A model generated the notes under the pieces. It ran no database searches. It saw only the letters and a program-made list of their open reading frames with translations, and had not been told where the DNA came from. Positions 36,172 to 47,433 of a DNA stretch of 64,000 nucleotides are shown here, one piece after another. This DNA is from Prochilodus magdalenae. Lineage: Eukaryota > Chordata > Actinopteri > Characiformes > Prochilodontidae. How positions within the stretch are numbered: the stretch's first letter is position 1; each line of letters opens with the position of its first letter. A program made the position numbers and the translations under genes. The stretch spans positions 718,501 to 782,500 of the forward strand of contig JAMWET010006778.1 in assembly GCA_024036415.1 (NCBI GenBank), written 5' to 3'.

Positions 36172-37220
36172 ACCCTGTTTACACCTGATCACTTTATGTG
36201 TGTAACAGTTGGGTTTAGGCGGGATGCAAGTGCACAGTGGTTTTATTGGCTTCAGTCTGGGTAACAGGGTTCAAAACACAAGTGGGTATTACTAACGACA
36301 TGTCCATAACTTGAGAAGATAACGGAAACAAAACAAGAGGAAAACAGGTTTAGAACTAACACAGGGACAACAGCTCAGAAATAACAAAGACACAACAGCA
36401 CAGAACTATCACAGGGGGAAAAAACAGCTCAGATCTAACAAACGTACAACAGACCAGAACTAACACAGGGTGAAAAACACAGAGACTTCACAAACAGACA
36501 GGGCAAACAAAGGGTCTTAATACAAGTCCTAATGAGTGCCGATAGCTAACAGGTGTGGGAGTGGGTGGAGCCAGGTGGGAGCAGGAAAAGCAGTGCTATA
36601 ACAAGAAACAACCAGAGGGGGCGTTGTTTGACATGGACAGGCAGACAGATAGACAGACAGAGATGTAATAATGTGACTAGTATCTGGATTGTTTCCTAAT
36701 AAGATTGGTAATTTCCAGTTAGTCTGACCGAAATCAGATTGCTGTTTGGGACAGAACATGCAGATCTGCTTATTACGCAGCAATTGATTAATTTATTGAT
36801 TCCGTCTCTATGATCTGCAGGTTGTTTTGCACAGTATTGTCTGTCTATATTACTGTTCAGCTTTTTGTTATATCCGGTACAGAGCTATATGTGTCTTTCA
36901 TAATTATTTTATTTGCAGATATGGATTACGTCCCCAGTCACATACAAGGGAAAGTCCTTTTAGTTATACTGGGAGGGGATTCAGTTGTCAACTGTGTCTA
37001 GGAAGCACAGATGTGTTTACACTGCTATTACAAGTGGCCACCAGGCAATCCCTCCTGACGTAGATCAGACCACCTCCTGAAGAGGTGTAAATGATCGGAT
37101 GTATATGTTTTAAGCATGAGGTCATAAGGGTGTTTACAATTGCATTTATATCTGGCTTAGTCTTTTCCAGATAGGAGCCTAATACTTAAGGTGCATGAAG
37201 TGACCAGATGTAAACAGGGT
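36172..37220. mobile_element. TIR element with nested insertion
   Basis: ACCCTGTTTACACCTGATCA (from 36172) and the complement of TGACCAGATGTAAACAGGGT (ending 37220) form terminal inverted repeats of about 30 bases with about five mismatches. The interior includes ATCGGATGTATATG-type sequence near the right end. No transposase frame is seen, so it is nonautonomous. A separate repeat-rich segment occupies 36203-36655, right beside the left end. The original element was therefore about 0.6 kb. Confidence 0.7.
36203..36655. repeat. Insertion containing a minisatellite
   Basis: Within 36340-36480 a purine-rich unit of about 45-50 bases recurs three to four times with changes. Its core is CAGAACTAACACAGGG then ACAACAGCTCAGAAAT. 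It is followed by GTGGGAGTGGGTGGAGCCAG and AGAGGGGGCG, sequence I associate with an uncharacterised fish LTR- or DNA-type repeat. A CAGACAGATAGA run closes it. Confidence 0.6.
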
Positions 37221-38287
37221 CAAAGTCATCTGTGGAGAGGGCAGAACATACTGGTGAATTTAGTGATAGCAAGCAACCTGGCATGGAAGAGCACAGTAGC
37301 ACAGGAGTGGATGACTGAAGAATATATGAGTTGTCCCCCTTTTCTGTGCTACAGGCAATGCAGCCAATGAGGCATTTAAAAAAATCAAGACTTATGTAAT
37401 TGCATCTCATTTTTCATTTTTTGTTCTTTCCCACTTTATATCCTTATTTAACTTTTTCCTCATTTAATATGCTTGACTCGAATGACCTGTCTTATGAAAA
37501 GTCTTATGAAGCAAAAAACCAGACAGAGCAGCAGCAGCCACTGCCCGTGCAGAAAACACAGCCTAAAATACCTAGCTAACAACAGGCTTACAGAACTCGT
37601 ATTCCTCGGCCCAGTTCACACTAATTTCCTTTTGAACGAGGGCCCTTGTGCGGCTGCTTAAATGGACTGGGGAATCCGTCACGGTTCTACACAAGGGAGA
37701 GGGCAATATGTTGAAATATATAATACTAAAACTATTTTACAATACATTATATTTCTTAGTTGAAAGTGACCGAGTGCAACAGTAATAATAATTCAGTAGT
37801 CATAATAATAATAACAGTGTCATATTTGTATAAAAATATGCTTAGAAACTTTTTGAAGTTTACTTAAAGGGGGGAATTAGTGGTGGGTTTTTTAGTTTTT
37901 TGTAATACGTTTTTGCTGTTCTCTATAAGATTCAGTTTAAAAGAATTCACCACTGAGCAATTTATTCATTTATTTATTAATTTATTTTGGTTTGGTGTCC
38001 TCTCATTACAAAAGCCAGCATGCGTCACACAAATACATCAAATAACTGGTGGGAATCCTTATGTTGCTTTACCAGTCCTTGCTGCTAGCAAAGCCACTGA
38101 ATTATGTACGTGCAATAAAATCTCAGTTCAGTTAATGAGCCCTTCAAACCTACATGGTCATCTTCCAATAGATGCGGCCATGTTGAGCTACACTGTTGCT
38201 TACAGTAGCCTAAGTGCTAATATTAAGCCTGATCTGAAGTCAACAACAAATGCCATATACCAAATACCAACAAACAAATACCATAAA
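37221..38287. other. No gene seen
   Basis: A 154-codon plus frame (37880-38344) is the longest plus-strand frame in the window. Its last 20 codons lie in a dispersed repeat and the remainder has no recognised domain, so I reject it as a gene. Confidence 0.5.
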
Positions 38288-38408
38288 CAGCCCGGTGATG
38301 GACTGGTGGCCTGGCCAGGGTTTTTCCTGCCTTTTGCCAAATGAGAACTGGCATAGGCCCCAGCATCCACTGCAACACAGTAGGATGAGTGGCTTGGAGG
38401 ATGAATGC
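38288..38408. repeat. Dispersed-repeat fragment (opposite orientation)
   Basis: CCCGGTGATGGACTGGTGGC, CCAGGGTTTTTCCTGCCTTT, ATAGGCCCCAGCATCC and AGTGGCTTGGAGGATGAATG belong to a very common fish repeat. The same family in reverse supplies GAGGAAAACCCTGAACAGGC at 42.91 kb. Confidence 0.65.
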
Positions 38409-38490
38409 ACATGGCACATGGCAAGCCAAACAAGTGATGGCATACGAAAAAAGGTAAGGTTGAGCCCTGGAGTCTGGGGTGGATAGTTTT

Positions 38491-38784
38491 CTCACAGTAC
38501 AAGAATGGAGAGAAATACCTGTGGATTATTTCAGATCTATGGTAAGAGTGGAGCTTGATGCTCTGCTATGTCCCAGAGATGAAAGCTTAAAGTGCTGTTT
38601 GGTGACAGTTTTGGTGGTCTACCACCACCATTCTATTTCATTATATTTTTTTTTATCGTTAATCATATTATTTATTTATTTTTCTTTGACTTTCTCCTTC
38701 TTTATGCAAAAACTATTTATTTATTTATTTTTTTACATAAACAGCATTAAATAAATGCTCTCTAAACTCTTGCACAGTACTGCC
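38491..38784. mobile_element. Right part of a TACAGTACTGTGC-ended element
   Basis: AGAAATACCTGTGGATTATT, TTTCAGATCTATGGTAAGAG and GTGGAGCTTGATGCTCTGC match 55795-55855. The segment ends in ACTCTTGCACAGTACTGC, the complement of the terminal repeat at 55341. An AT-rich expansion (TTTATTTATTT) fills its middle. The left part is missing. Confidence 0.68.
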
Positions 38785-39179
38785 CATTAATAAGGAATAC
38801 ACACAGAGGTGAATAGAAAAACCTGAGTGGTCAGTGTGGTGGATAACATCATCTCAATGTACAACGGGTGCCTGGATGTGATTCCCCAGCCAGACAGAGT
38901 CTTTTATCAAGATGACTACTGTTGTTCTGTCTTCCTGAATAAGAATCTTATTCAGTGTAGCTTGGATAACAGTCTGAACCACTGGGCAGCGCATAGGCTG
39001 AGCTTCTGGGAATACTTAACATTAAATGACCAAAGCTTGGATGCTGTGCCTCTGTAAAGAGTATTAAAGCTAAAGAAGTGGCCTCTTTTGGCCAAGTCAA
39101 CTCCCCCTCTTCACTGACATGTGCCGTCTGCTCAGAACACTCTGTCATTCAAAAGGGGGAAGGTTATAAATAGGTAGTG
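38785..39179. other. No gene seen
   Basis: The only structure I see is a perfect hairpin, CTGAATAAG/CTTATTCAG with a 3-base loop, at about 38935-38955. Confidence 0.45.
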
Positions 39180-39500
39180 AGCAAACAGTCGAGGCCTAAA
39201 AGTTTCCTATGGCTGCGGGCCGGGTTCAGATTACATAATGGGATAATAACATGCATAGATTATAACGGATCCTCTTTATTTATCCGTAATAATATTAGCC
39301 TGGCTAAAGTCAAATGAGTCACTGCCGTCAGTCAAAGTGAGTGGCAACAAGGGAAGTCGTGTTAAAAGCATGCCACCAGTGCATATGGTCGCAGTTGCTT
39401 TGAGTTGATTTATGTTGGTCGCTTCTACCAGATAGTGTTTCTTGAGGACTTCAATATGCTAGACTCGCTTTTTAAGGCTGTATTAGAAAATAGGGGCTTG
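39180..39500. other. Possible conserved noncoding block
   Basis: This is repeat-free, with CpG-containing and TAAT-rich words (ATTACATAATGGGATAATAA, GTCACTGCCGTCAGTC). No coding signature. Candidate only. Confidence 0.3.
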
Positions 39501-42478
39501 TGGAATTTTGTCTGAGGAAAAAAAAACAAGAAGAAGAAGAAATGAAACGAAAACTAAAAGAGGCCTATTTGAGTTGGGGTTCAAAGAATAAGGAAAAACA
39601 ATTAAGAATTTCTTCAAAAGACTCAGACAATGTTGGAACACTTGTTGTAGCCATTAGACAGAAATCACCTTATCCTCTGCACAACCAATTACAAAGCACC
39701 AGTTGTGCTCGGCCGCCACTGTTTCTTTTTATAAAAGCTGAACCTTCAAGCGTTTCCACAAGAATTAAAGGAATTTACCATCCGCACAAAAGTTGCGGAT
39801 TTGTTGCAGTTCATATAATTTTGGTTTTGGCATCGAAGTAATTTGCGAGCGTGCACTTCAAATGAAATGGTTTCGTGCAAAGGAGCTGCGTGTTGTGTGC
39901 GGTGGACGCTTGTCTGGAGTAATTGAGGTCATTTGATATGCACCATTTGAGGGTCCAGCCCTTTCACATAATGTAGTGTTCTGACATGTGCAGGAACCCA
40001 TGCTATGCCTCCTACAATGCCCTTAAATGTACTTCAAACTGTGAGCAATGACTCTTTAAGGTGAATAATGTTGTGAAGTTTGTGCTAAGTAATTGCCCTA
40101 TCACATAACTCTCTTTTTATTTGACTGAACACGACTTCCTTGCCATCTGTAACAGCGGTGGTCATGCATTTTGGTCAATTTACAGGTTTTCTTGGTCTGG
40201 TGAACATATGCTATCAGTTTCTCTGACTCATGGTGGAAGTGTGTCCAGATATTCTGTGGTCCAATGTGGGACACAGGGGTGGGAGCGATGGCAGAGGTCA
40301 TACAAACATAACTAGACCCATTAGTTAACATATTCTTAGTCTATATTTAAGTGAAAGATATACACAGCCATTCTTCACCAATCACTTATACTGACTGCAA
40401 AAGCAGGCTACTGCTCTGACATATCAATAGAAATAGAAAGCCTGCAACAATGCCTAGCAGATGTGGCTAACTTATTTTTGGCAGGATCTTTTCCTCAAAA
40501 ATGTAAACTCTTTCTGAAGGTCCTCATTAAATGAACATAAACGCCTTTTAGACATCAGTCTGCAATTTTGTTCTACATTGCTTAACAAATGCTAGAATTG
40601 CAAACTTAGCAACGCTGGAGTGTAGTAGCCCTCTTGTGGTCCTGTAGGGGCATATGATTTGGTAGGTTTTGTTATTTGCCAGACACTTCTGATTACTCAT
40701 TTTCAAAAGTGATCTAATTGGTGATTAGATGTATACTGCAAAAGAATATCCGTATCCATATTCTGCCCAATGATCCAGCAATAAAAAACAGCATTCAATG
40801 CCTAAACTTTGGAACACTTGAGAATAAGTTTGGGAAGTTTGGGAAGATACAGGACATCTGGTCACCCCTACATCTTAATGTATGCAGATCCTGTTCTTAA
40901 ATCCATTTTGCAGTTCAGGGTTTTGTAATCACTGGTAGGGATGGCAAAATCCAGGACTGGACTCAAGATCTGGATTTGAACACCTCTGCCCTGACACTGA
41001 GAGCGTAATCAGTAAACAGAATAGTCAATAGTTATATATTCTGTCTTCATAAAATGGATTTCCATAAATAATACCACAACCATGCAACTGTCTGGTTACT
41101 ATTGGCACAATGGCTGAGCATCTATTGTCACTATCTGTGGAACTTGATGGTAAAAAAGAACCTTCTAAACCGCAAGCCTGTAGCCTCCCACTAGACAAGC
41201 CTCAAACCTCCAGAGCTTCATTCCCAGACCAAAGAGACCAGCTCCAGAGGCCCATGGGAGATGCACTACCCCCAGGCATGGGTCCATCCCAATGGCTGGA
41301 GGCCTCCTGAAGTTCTTGGCTTGTCCTTGTGGAGGTTGTGGCAGAAGGCCAATCTCTGGCTTCGGTCCCAGAATCAGAGCATAGTGGACGTGCCCTGGCA
41401 CGAGATTGTGGTGGACACAGAATGTTCTTTGGGCTATTTACTCTTCAGTCTCACATGTTTTAACCCTGTATACTATTGTACTCTGGCCTTGGAGAATGAT
41501 AGATGTCAAAGGCTAAACTGTGAACTGCAAAAACAATGCGAGCCCGATCAGTTACTAAATGATTGACTTAGATGTTTAATGTGCATATACAGTTTGAAGC
41601 TTAATTCTGTTTGAAAAACATCAAGTCTGATTTAACATAGTCTGACTTTCTGTTCCAAACATATAATCCGCCAAAGTAATTTAACATCTGAGGCAGTAAC
41701 TCACTGAGATTCTATCTTTGGGAGACAAATGACAAGTCCTTAGCTCCTAGCATAGAGAGGTAAAACACCACAATTTGGCATGAGTTAGTGTTGTGGTAAG
41801 GGCAAGGATCTTGGCTGAGATGCATTTTGGTGCAGAAGCCACACTGGTCTTCCTATGCTACTAGGTTAGGCAATATCAATCTTGAATTTTGTCTGAACAA
41901 TTAACAGAGAACCAGAAGGTTCACCAAATGCAATTTGCACACATTTTTGGTAAAGCAAATGAATTGTAATCAGAGAGCATTTAAGTCTATATGTGTCAGT
42001 CATGCCATGTTAATGTGTTGGGATATATAATCACTTCTGTGCAATTCTCGAAGCCAGGCAAACTTAAATGGCAACAAAATAGTAACTTTATGAAGTAATA
42101 TGCTTCTCAAGGTTGATTCTTTATATTTAGCCTAACAAAACCTCTGCTACCTTACCACGTTTGATCCTGCCACAAGAGTTCTAACTCAGGTTTGTCCATA
42201 GTGGCCATAGTAAAACAGATCAGCAGGCAGATTCGCCATTCTCTGCACTGTCATGTTTTCTATCCCTGTATATAACATTCATGAGGCTTTTTTTGTTATT
42301 CAATTCACCAAAGTATTGGATGCCACATAGTCAACAATGTATTTTTTGCTTCTTTGATCATCTTTTAATTTGGTTGTACATATGTAGACATTTCTTATAA
42401 GGTTGAACATACTTATTTTTATCCAGTCAAGCCAGGTTTGATTGTTTGAGTTTTCTCTTAATAGGTAAAGATGGAAAG
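39501..42478. other. No gene seen; 3 kb
   Basis: There is an AGAAGAAG run at 39520-39542. A 113-codon plus frame (39500-39841) opens in it and has no domain; the downstream portion is CpG-containing and may be noncoding conserved DNA. At 41.1-41.6 kb a GC-richer patch has frames of 66-101 codons on both strands with no recognisable domain. The rest is AT-rich. Confidence 0.45.
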
Positions 42479-42700
42479 GTTGGTGTAGCTCAGCAGATAA
42501 CACCACTGCCTGCCAGGGAACCACCACCACCACATGTGGGAGACTGGGGTTCAATTCCCGGTCTGGGTGTCTGTGCTGTGTTACACCAATAAGAGTCATT
42601 GGGCCAGACTCCTAACACTACACTGGCCATCCTGTAATATGATTAACCTTGTAAGTCGCTCTGGGTAAGAGCGTCAGCTAAACCCCGCAAATGTAAAATG
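42479..42700 (+). mobile_element. tRNA-derived SINE
   Basis: The head is tRNA-like. A box A TGGTGTAGCTCAGCAGATA lies at 42481-42499 and box B GGTTCAATTCC at 42548-42558, a spacing near that of a tRNA gene with a small insertion (CCACCACCAC). These are the internal RNA polymerase III promoter elements. A body of about 90 bases follows. It ends in GTAAGTCGCTCTGGGTAAGA and GCGTCAGCTAAA, the tail shared by many teleost SINEs and thought to be recognised by a partner LINE's reverse transcriptase. It closes with AAATGTAAAATG. The same tail in reverse appears at 56385-56415. Nonautonomous and probably inactive. Confidence 0.85.
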
Positions 42701-42877
42701 TTTACTCTGTGGCATATTTAGCTATTAGACAGCACTGCAACATGATAACTGGGAAGATACTGTATATGTACTTTAGAAGCTGTGAATCAGTAAGCATATA
42801 TTATTGATCTATTCAGAATAACAATAAGAAGCAATCGGTTGTGATGTAATGCAAGTTCTTGTTGAATAAGATTTAAG

Positions 42878-43163
42878 ATGGGGCCTGTCTCAGCACTCAT
42901 TGGGATGAAGATGAGGAAAACCCTGAACAGGCCGCCAGTGCATCGCAGGACAGACATAGAAACAAAAACATTCACCTACACCTAGGAGGGAATTTAGCAT
43001 CTCTATTTTACCTGACATGTCTTTGGATTGCGGGAGGAAACCAGGGAACCCAGCAGAAACCCATGCAGATGCGAGGAGAACATGCAAACTCCAGCTGGAA
43101 GTTGAACTCAGGCCCTTTATGTAGTGAGGCAACAGTGCTACCCACTGCTCAACCATACCACCA
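42878..43163. repeat. High-copy fish dispersed repeat (fullest copy)
   Basis: Ordered blocks are GAGGAAAACCCTGAACAGGC, CGCCAGTGCATCGCAGGACA, TGTCTTTGGATTGCGGGAGG, GAGAACATGCAAACTCCAGC and AACAGTGCTACCCACTGC. I recognise the arrangement as a repeat scattered through teleost genomes but cannot name its class. Fragments occur at 17640, 33655, 38288 and 58010. Confidence 0.7.
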
Positions 43164-43165
43164 GA

Positions 43166-43624
43166 TGATCTTTACACATTAAACCATGTCATGAAATCAT
43201 TTTATTAAAAGACGAAATCACATCTTGCAGTATTCTACATAATAAATCAGATTTCACCAAAACAAATGGAATTTTACATGTACAGCACAGAGGAAAGACT
43301 GTTTTGTTGAACATCATCTCTCAAATGGACAGACTGCAGAAGTTAATACTCCTTCATAGGGTTTACTACCAGGCCCTTGTTAGCTGGACATTAACAAGAC
43401 TTTCTAATGACCCAAACCACCAAATGAAGTTAACATCTCTCAATTTCCTTTCATTTAAATATTCCCTTCATCCAAATTTCCTGTTCGTTTAAATGTTTTC
43501 CAACAATTTCCTTTTACTTAAGCATTCCTTTTCATTTACACAATCCTCCAGGAACCACCACCAAGATAAATTCGGGACTAGGGCATACCCACATTAATGG
43601 AACACTTGAGCAACAACGAAAGCC
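43166..43624. other. No gene seen
   Basis: AT-rich. The words ATTTCCTTTCATTTAAA recur loosely at 43440-43540 (TTTCCTTTYA-TTTAA, three rough copies), which is weak local repetition. Confidence 0.45.
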
Positions 43625-43945
43625 CTAAAGTTTGAGGGCTTTATTGTCAACAGGAATGATGCTGCAGACACTGAGGAGCTGAAGCTCAGAGGGAATTAGC
43701 GCATGCAACAGAACTGCTGATGTCTGGCCACAATTATGCTGCGCTGTAGACTCCTCTCTAATGTGGCCACTGCCACAACCACCCACATTCCGGAGTGTCC
43801 AAACATGTTGACCAGTTGAGCTCTGCCAGACCCAACTGCCGACACCCACTGCTATAAAGCTTTCACTTGCTGCCACTTCAGCCACCTGTGCGTTGACCAG
43901 CATATGTTTTCCATTAAGCCACTGTACAGTCCACAGAATAAACAT
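43625..43945 (-). CDS. Open frame of 106 codons, unknown, possibly transposon-derived
   Basis: I do not recognise this protein. The frame runs from an ATG at 43945 down to a stop at 43625. The composition is less AT-biased than its flanks, and the product is mixed and not low-complexity. Visible words include LNGKHMLVNAQVAEVAASES, GSWVWQSSTGQHVW and NVGGCGSGHIREEST. A second overlapping minus frame upstream (43852-44046) could be an earlier piece joined by a frameshift. There is no start context, splice site or polyadenylation signal to support a real gene. It could be a decayed transposon frame or simply chance. Confidence 0.22.
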   Translation of the reverse strand: MFILWTVQWLNGKHMLVNAQVAEVAASESFIAVGVGSWVWQSSTGQHVWTLRNVGGCGSGHIREESTAQHNCGQTSAVLLHALIPSELQLLSVCSIIPVDNKALKL

Positions 43946-44144
43946 GTTTTCAATTTTTTTCTACTCATTTGTAAAGTCGCCATTTGTTGTTTGGTGGCAA
44001 CTTTGCATAAACATTTAGAACAAAGCAAAACTATGCTGTTCCACAAGCTCGTCCCATATGTTTGATCAAGTTGTCATGATGCACGAAGCCACAATATGTT
44101 GTTATGCTACGTGTTTTGCCTCAGAGAGTATTTCTGCACTTTTT

Positions 44145-44360
44145 TTTTCTCCCGCTTTAATTTGATAGATAATCAATGACGGCCACAGGCGGGCCCTGCT
44201 GAGTGCAGAAGAGGGATCCTAATTGAATCTGACAATAATTTTCACATCGTTCTCATGCCCTGTCTCCAATGCCATTAGTGACATTCTTGTGCTAATGGTT
44301 GCCATGACAGCATGAGCAATGCTCATTAATGACCTCAGCGGTAGTAACATTCAGAACAAT
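44145..44360. promoter_or_regulatory. Possible conserved noncoding element
   Basis: A repeat-free stretch with several homeodomain cores (GATAGATAATCAATGAC, CCTAATTGAATC, CCATTAGTGACA, GCTCATTAATGACC) and some CpG. No coding signal. It resembles a developmental enhancer by sequence texture only. Confidence 0.33.
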
Positions 44361-44530
44361 CTCTTCCTCTATTTCCTTTTTCTCTGTTCCTACTTTTTGG
44401 CCTTCACTGCTGAATTCAATATCTACTGAACATTTAGAGGGAACTTCCAAGGGTCTGTAGCCTCCATATAACTACAGATGAACCTACCTAAATGAACTTG
44501 TATCTTTTCAGCCCATCCCTTATTGGTCCC

Positions 44531-44557
44531 AGTGCTTGGACCCCTTTTGGTTGCCTC
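44531..44557 (+). repeat. 27-base module, copy 1
   Basis: AGTGCTTGGACCCCTTTTGG-TTGCCTC recurs at 47105 and 47434. Flanks also align weakly with 47060-47290 (GGCTGTCTTTCTT-like, CTGGTGGCAGGTCTGG versus CCAGTACCAGGCCT). Confidence 0.6.
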
Positions 44558-45931
44558 TTACACTTTTTCCTCCCTGTTGTTTATGAGTGCTGTCTTTCTT
44601 CTCCTACTTCTGTAAGAATTTAGGGGATACCTATAAGGACCTGGTGGCAGGTCTGGTCAGAGTAGCCTTTGATTTGTGGGAACCAAAAATGTCTTCTTTA
44701 TTTGTAATGAATGCAGCTTGTAGCTACATACATTACTAATTAAACTGGGAATGTGCATTCCCTGAAGAAAATTCAGAGTGATAGTCCAGCTGATGCTTGT
44801 CTTTAGTCGGTTGCTATGGTGTTGCTAAAAGTGAATGGGAGTGTACAGGAGGCATGATGAATAAATGACACAGAGGAGTGCAGGTTAGTATGACTATGGA
44901 TGTGAGTTTGGGGGTCTGCCCTGAGTAAGTTTGAAGTTTGATGGCTACACAGTTTGGGTAGAGACAAAAATGAATGGGATTCTAAGGGAGGGATGCGGGA
45001 AAAAAGACAAACAGTAAGTGAAGGTCAGACCAATATTGTATTTGTGCTCAGGGGTCTGGTGTTTGATAAACACTGTGTTTCAGTTGAACAAAAGAACAGT
45101 AGATGAATTATATACTTTTCCACTCCATTTATTCGTTAATGAACATTTTGCTTAATGGAGTTGTGTGGATTATAAAGGTGTATATGAGCACACCATTCCT
45201 GATCAAACCAAACAACTGTTGAGATGGTGGCAATATCTTAAAAACTGCAGGATAGTTAGTGGACAAAAATGTGTACTAAGAAGAAGAAGAAGCGAATGAC
45301 AATATCATTGGACACTGCATAATCACTAGTCATGAATTAGAATAATGCATGTTTTCAAACTCTGCACTACCATTGTTTCATTGTTAAGGTTAGGATAGAA
45401 AACAAAGGGTTAAATGTGTCCAGCAGCAAGTGGACTAATCAAAAATTGTTGTTCTTCTTGACATCTAGATAGATAGAGATAAACAAAATCCTCTAATGGC
45501 TTGGAAATAGTCCAACTGTATTATAACAACTACCAGCACAACTACAACAGGACAGTGACCCAAACAATCTCAACTGGATTTCCAATAAGCAGAAACAAAT
45601 GTGTGGGGAGAAAAACATCCCTCCAGGCATGGAAGTGCTAGATATATATTACTGGCAGTGAATACATTTAGCAGTCTGTTCAGTGAGTTGTTAGAAAGGG
45701 AAAACAGCAGCAACAGATCAATAACTGAAAGAGTCTGCTACACTGCTACAAGGTAAAACATTTATTAATATGTCCACTACAAGCTTTAGGTAGAACATCA
45801 AATGTTTTTCAAGGTGCTTCAAATGTGTGTATGTTTAATCTAGAACAGCCAAAAGGAATTTCTGCAAACTGACATTAGTGTACCTAATGCTAACAAACTA
45901 CTAGAACTGTATCTGGAAGCTAGTGAAAGTA
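44558..45931. other. No gene seen; 1.4 kb
   Basis: AT-rich unique sequence apart from an AGAAGAAGAAG run near 45280. Confidence 0.5.
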
Positions 45932-46938
45932 CGGTATCTCACAAAAGTGAGTACACACCTCACATTTTTGTAAATATTTTAATGTCTTTTTATGAAACAA
46001 CACTGAAGATATGGCACTTTAAAGCAATGTTAAGTAGCCTGTGTTCAGCTTGTATGACTGTGTATATTTGCTGTGCCCTCAAAATAACTTACAGCCGTTA
46101 ATATCTAAACCACTGGCAACGAAAGTGAGTACACCCCTAAGTGAAAATGGCCAAATTGTGCCCAAAGTGTCAATATTTTGTGTGGCCATCATAATTTTCC
46201 AGAACAGCCTAAACTCTCTTGGGCACAGGGGTTCACTAGAGTTTCACAGGTTGCCACTGGAATCCCCTTTCACTCCTCTATGACAACATCATGGAGCTGG
46301 TGGATGTTAGAGACCTTGCTCTCCTCCACCTTCTGTTTGAGGATGCCCAACAGATGCTCAACAGTGTTTAGGTCTGGAGACATGCTTGGCCAGTCAAGCA
46401 CCTTTACTCTCAGTTTCTTTAGCAAGGCAGTGGTCGACTTGGAGGTGGTACCTACATGTACTGTGACATACTGAAGCAGAGTATAATCCCCTTCCTAAAT
46501 GATAAGGACCCCAACTATACATATATGTACTGTGACATACTGAAGCAGCACATGAATGGTGGCAGCACTTTTACGTCTGTTTTCAAAAGACAACCTCTAG
46601 ATATGACGCTGAGCACGTGCACTCAACTTCTTTGGTTGACCACGGTGAAGCCTGTTCTGAGTGGAATATCTAACGAGCCACATGACACTGGGGAGGGCAA
46701 ATGGCAAATTGGGCACAATTTGGCCATTTTCACTCAGGGGTGTACTCACTTCCGTTTCCAGCGGTTAAACATTAATGACGGTGTGTTGAGTTATTTGAAT
46801 GGCACAGCAAATTGGCAGTTATACTGTACACAGACTGCTTAACATTGTATTAAAGTGTCATAGCTTCAGCGTTGTCCCATCACAAGATATAATAAAATAT
46901 TTACAAAAATGTGAGGGTTGTACTTTTGTGTGATACTA
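45932..46938 (-). mobile_element. Tc1-like element with IR/DR ends, rearranged and inactive
   Basis: The left end CGGTATCTCACAAAAGTGAG and the right end (complement of CTTTTGTGTGATACTA) lie between TA dinucleotides (45930-45931 and 46939-46940), the Tc1/mariner target. Each arm holds an inner repeat, AAAGTGAGTACACCCCTAAG at 46122 against its complement near 46735-46752, giving the double-repeat (IR/DR) arrangement. The minus strand encodes the C-terminal part, with TTALLKKLRVKVLDWP, MSPDLNTVEHL and VSNIHQLHDVV, then a stop. In the middle (about 46450-46560) a piece of the same transposase, MYCDILKQSIIPFL, lies on the plus strand and is partly repeated, so the interior is inverted. The N-terminal and first catalytic regions are deleted. 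Confidence 0.9.
46450..46560 (+). pseudogene. Inverted, duplicated transposase fragment inside the Tc1-like element
   Basis: The 24-base word beginning ATGTACTGTGACATACTG is at 46456-46479 and again at 46525-46548. Both copies are on the plus strand and encode MYCDILKQ. The neighbouring transposase sequence on both sides is encoded by the minus strand. After the first copy comes SIIPFL then NDKDPN, where the family has a longer spacer before its DNDPKHTSK segment (catalytic Asp). The spacer is deleted. Confidence 0.82.
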
Positions 46939-47104
46939 TAAGCAGTGTCATAGGAGTGGGTTTTTTAAGTTTTTACATGATTTGTCATTGTTATCGGTGC
47001 TATTAAAAATAGTCAACTGATCAAAACAATAAACAGGTTGCTTGCCAAAGCTTGCCAAACTTAATCCTCAGCAGAAGTCCCATTCCTGTCATTTGTGCTC
47101 TCGT

Positions 47105-47130
47105 TGTGCTTGGACCACTTTTGGTTGCCC
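47105..47130 (+). repeat. 27-base module, copy 2
   Basis: TGTGCTTGGACCACTTTTGG-TTGCCC, two or three changes from copy 1 at 44531. Confidence 0.6.
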
Positions 47131-47433
47131 TGTTATTTTCAAGATGGCTGTCTTTTTTTGTTGCACATGACTGTTCTCTCTGTATGTGTCTATGTTTTGG
47201 ATTTAGTTTCTGTATTTGAGTTCTAGCAAGCATTTACAGAGAGCCTTCATGGATCTCGTGCCAGTACCAGGCCTAGACACACTGACCAAAGAAAAAGAAA
47301 AGTCATCTGTCATGGTTGCATGTGCTATGCAAAAAATGGCCTACAGTCGCTTCGAGACAACAAAATAAGCGCTTGCCAAAATGGATCTTTCTCTTTTTGG
47401 CTCAAGTCTTGTCTTTCTCCTCCCTGCTCTCCT

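Noticed and set aside
37880..38344. 154-codon plus-strand open frame
   Set aside because: No domain or known motif; its 3' end reads through a common dispersed repeat and the rest has AT-rich noncoding composition.
38935..38955. Perfect hairpin CTGAATAAG/CTTATTCAG as a possible regulatory stem
   Set aside because: A 9-base-pair hairpin of this size is expected by chance in 64 kb, and no pre-miRNA-length stem surrounds it.
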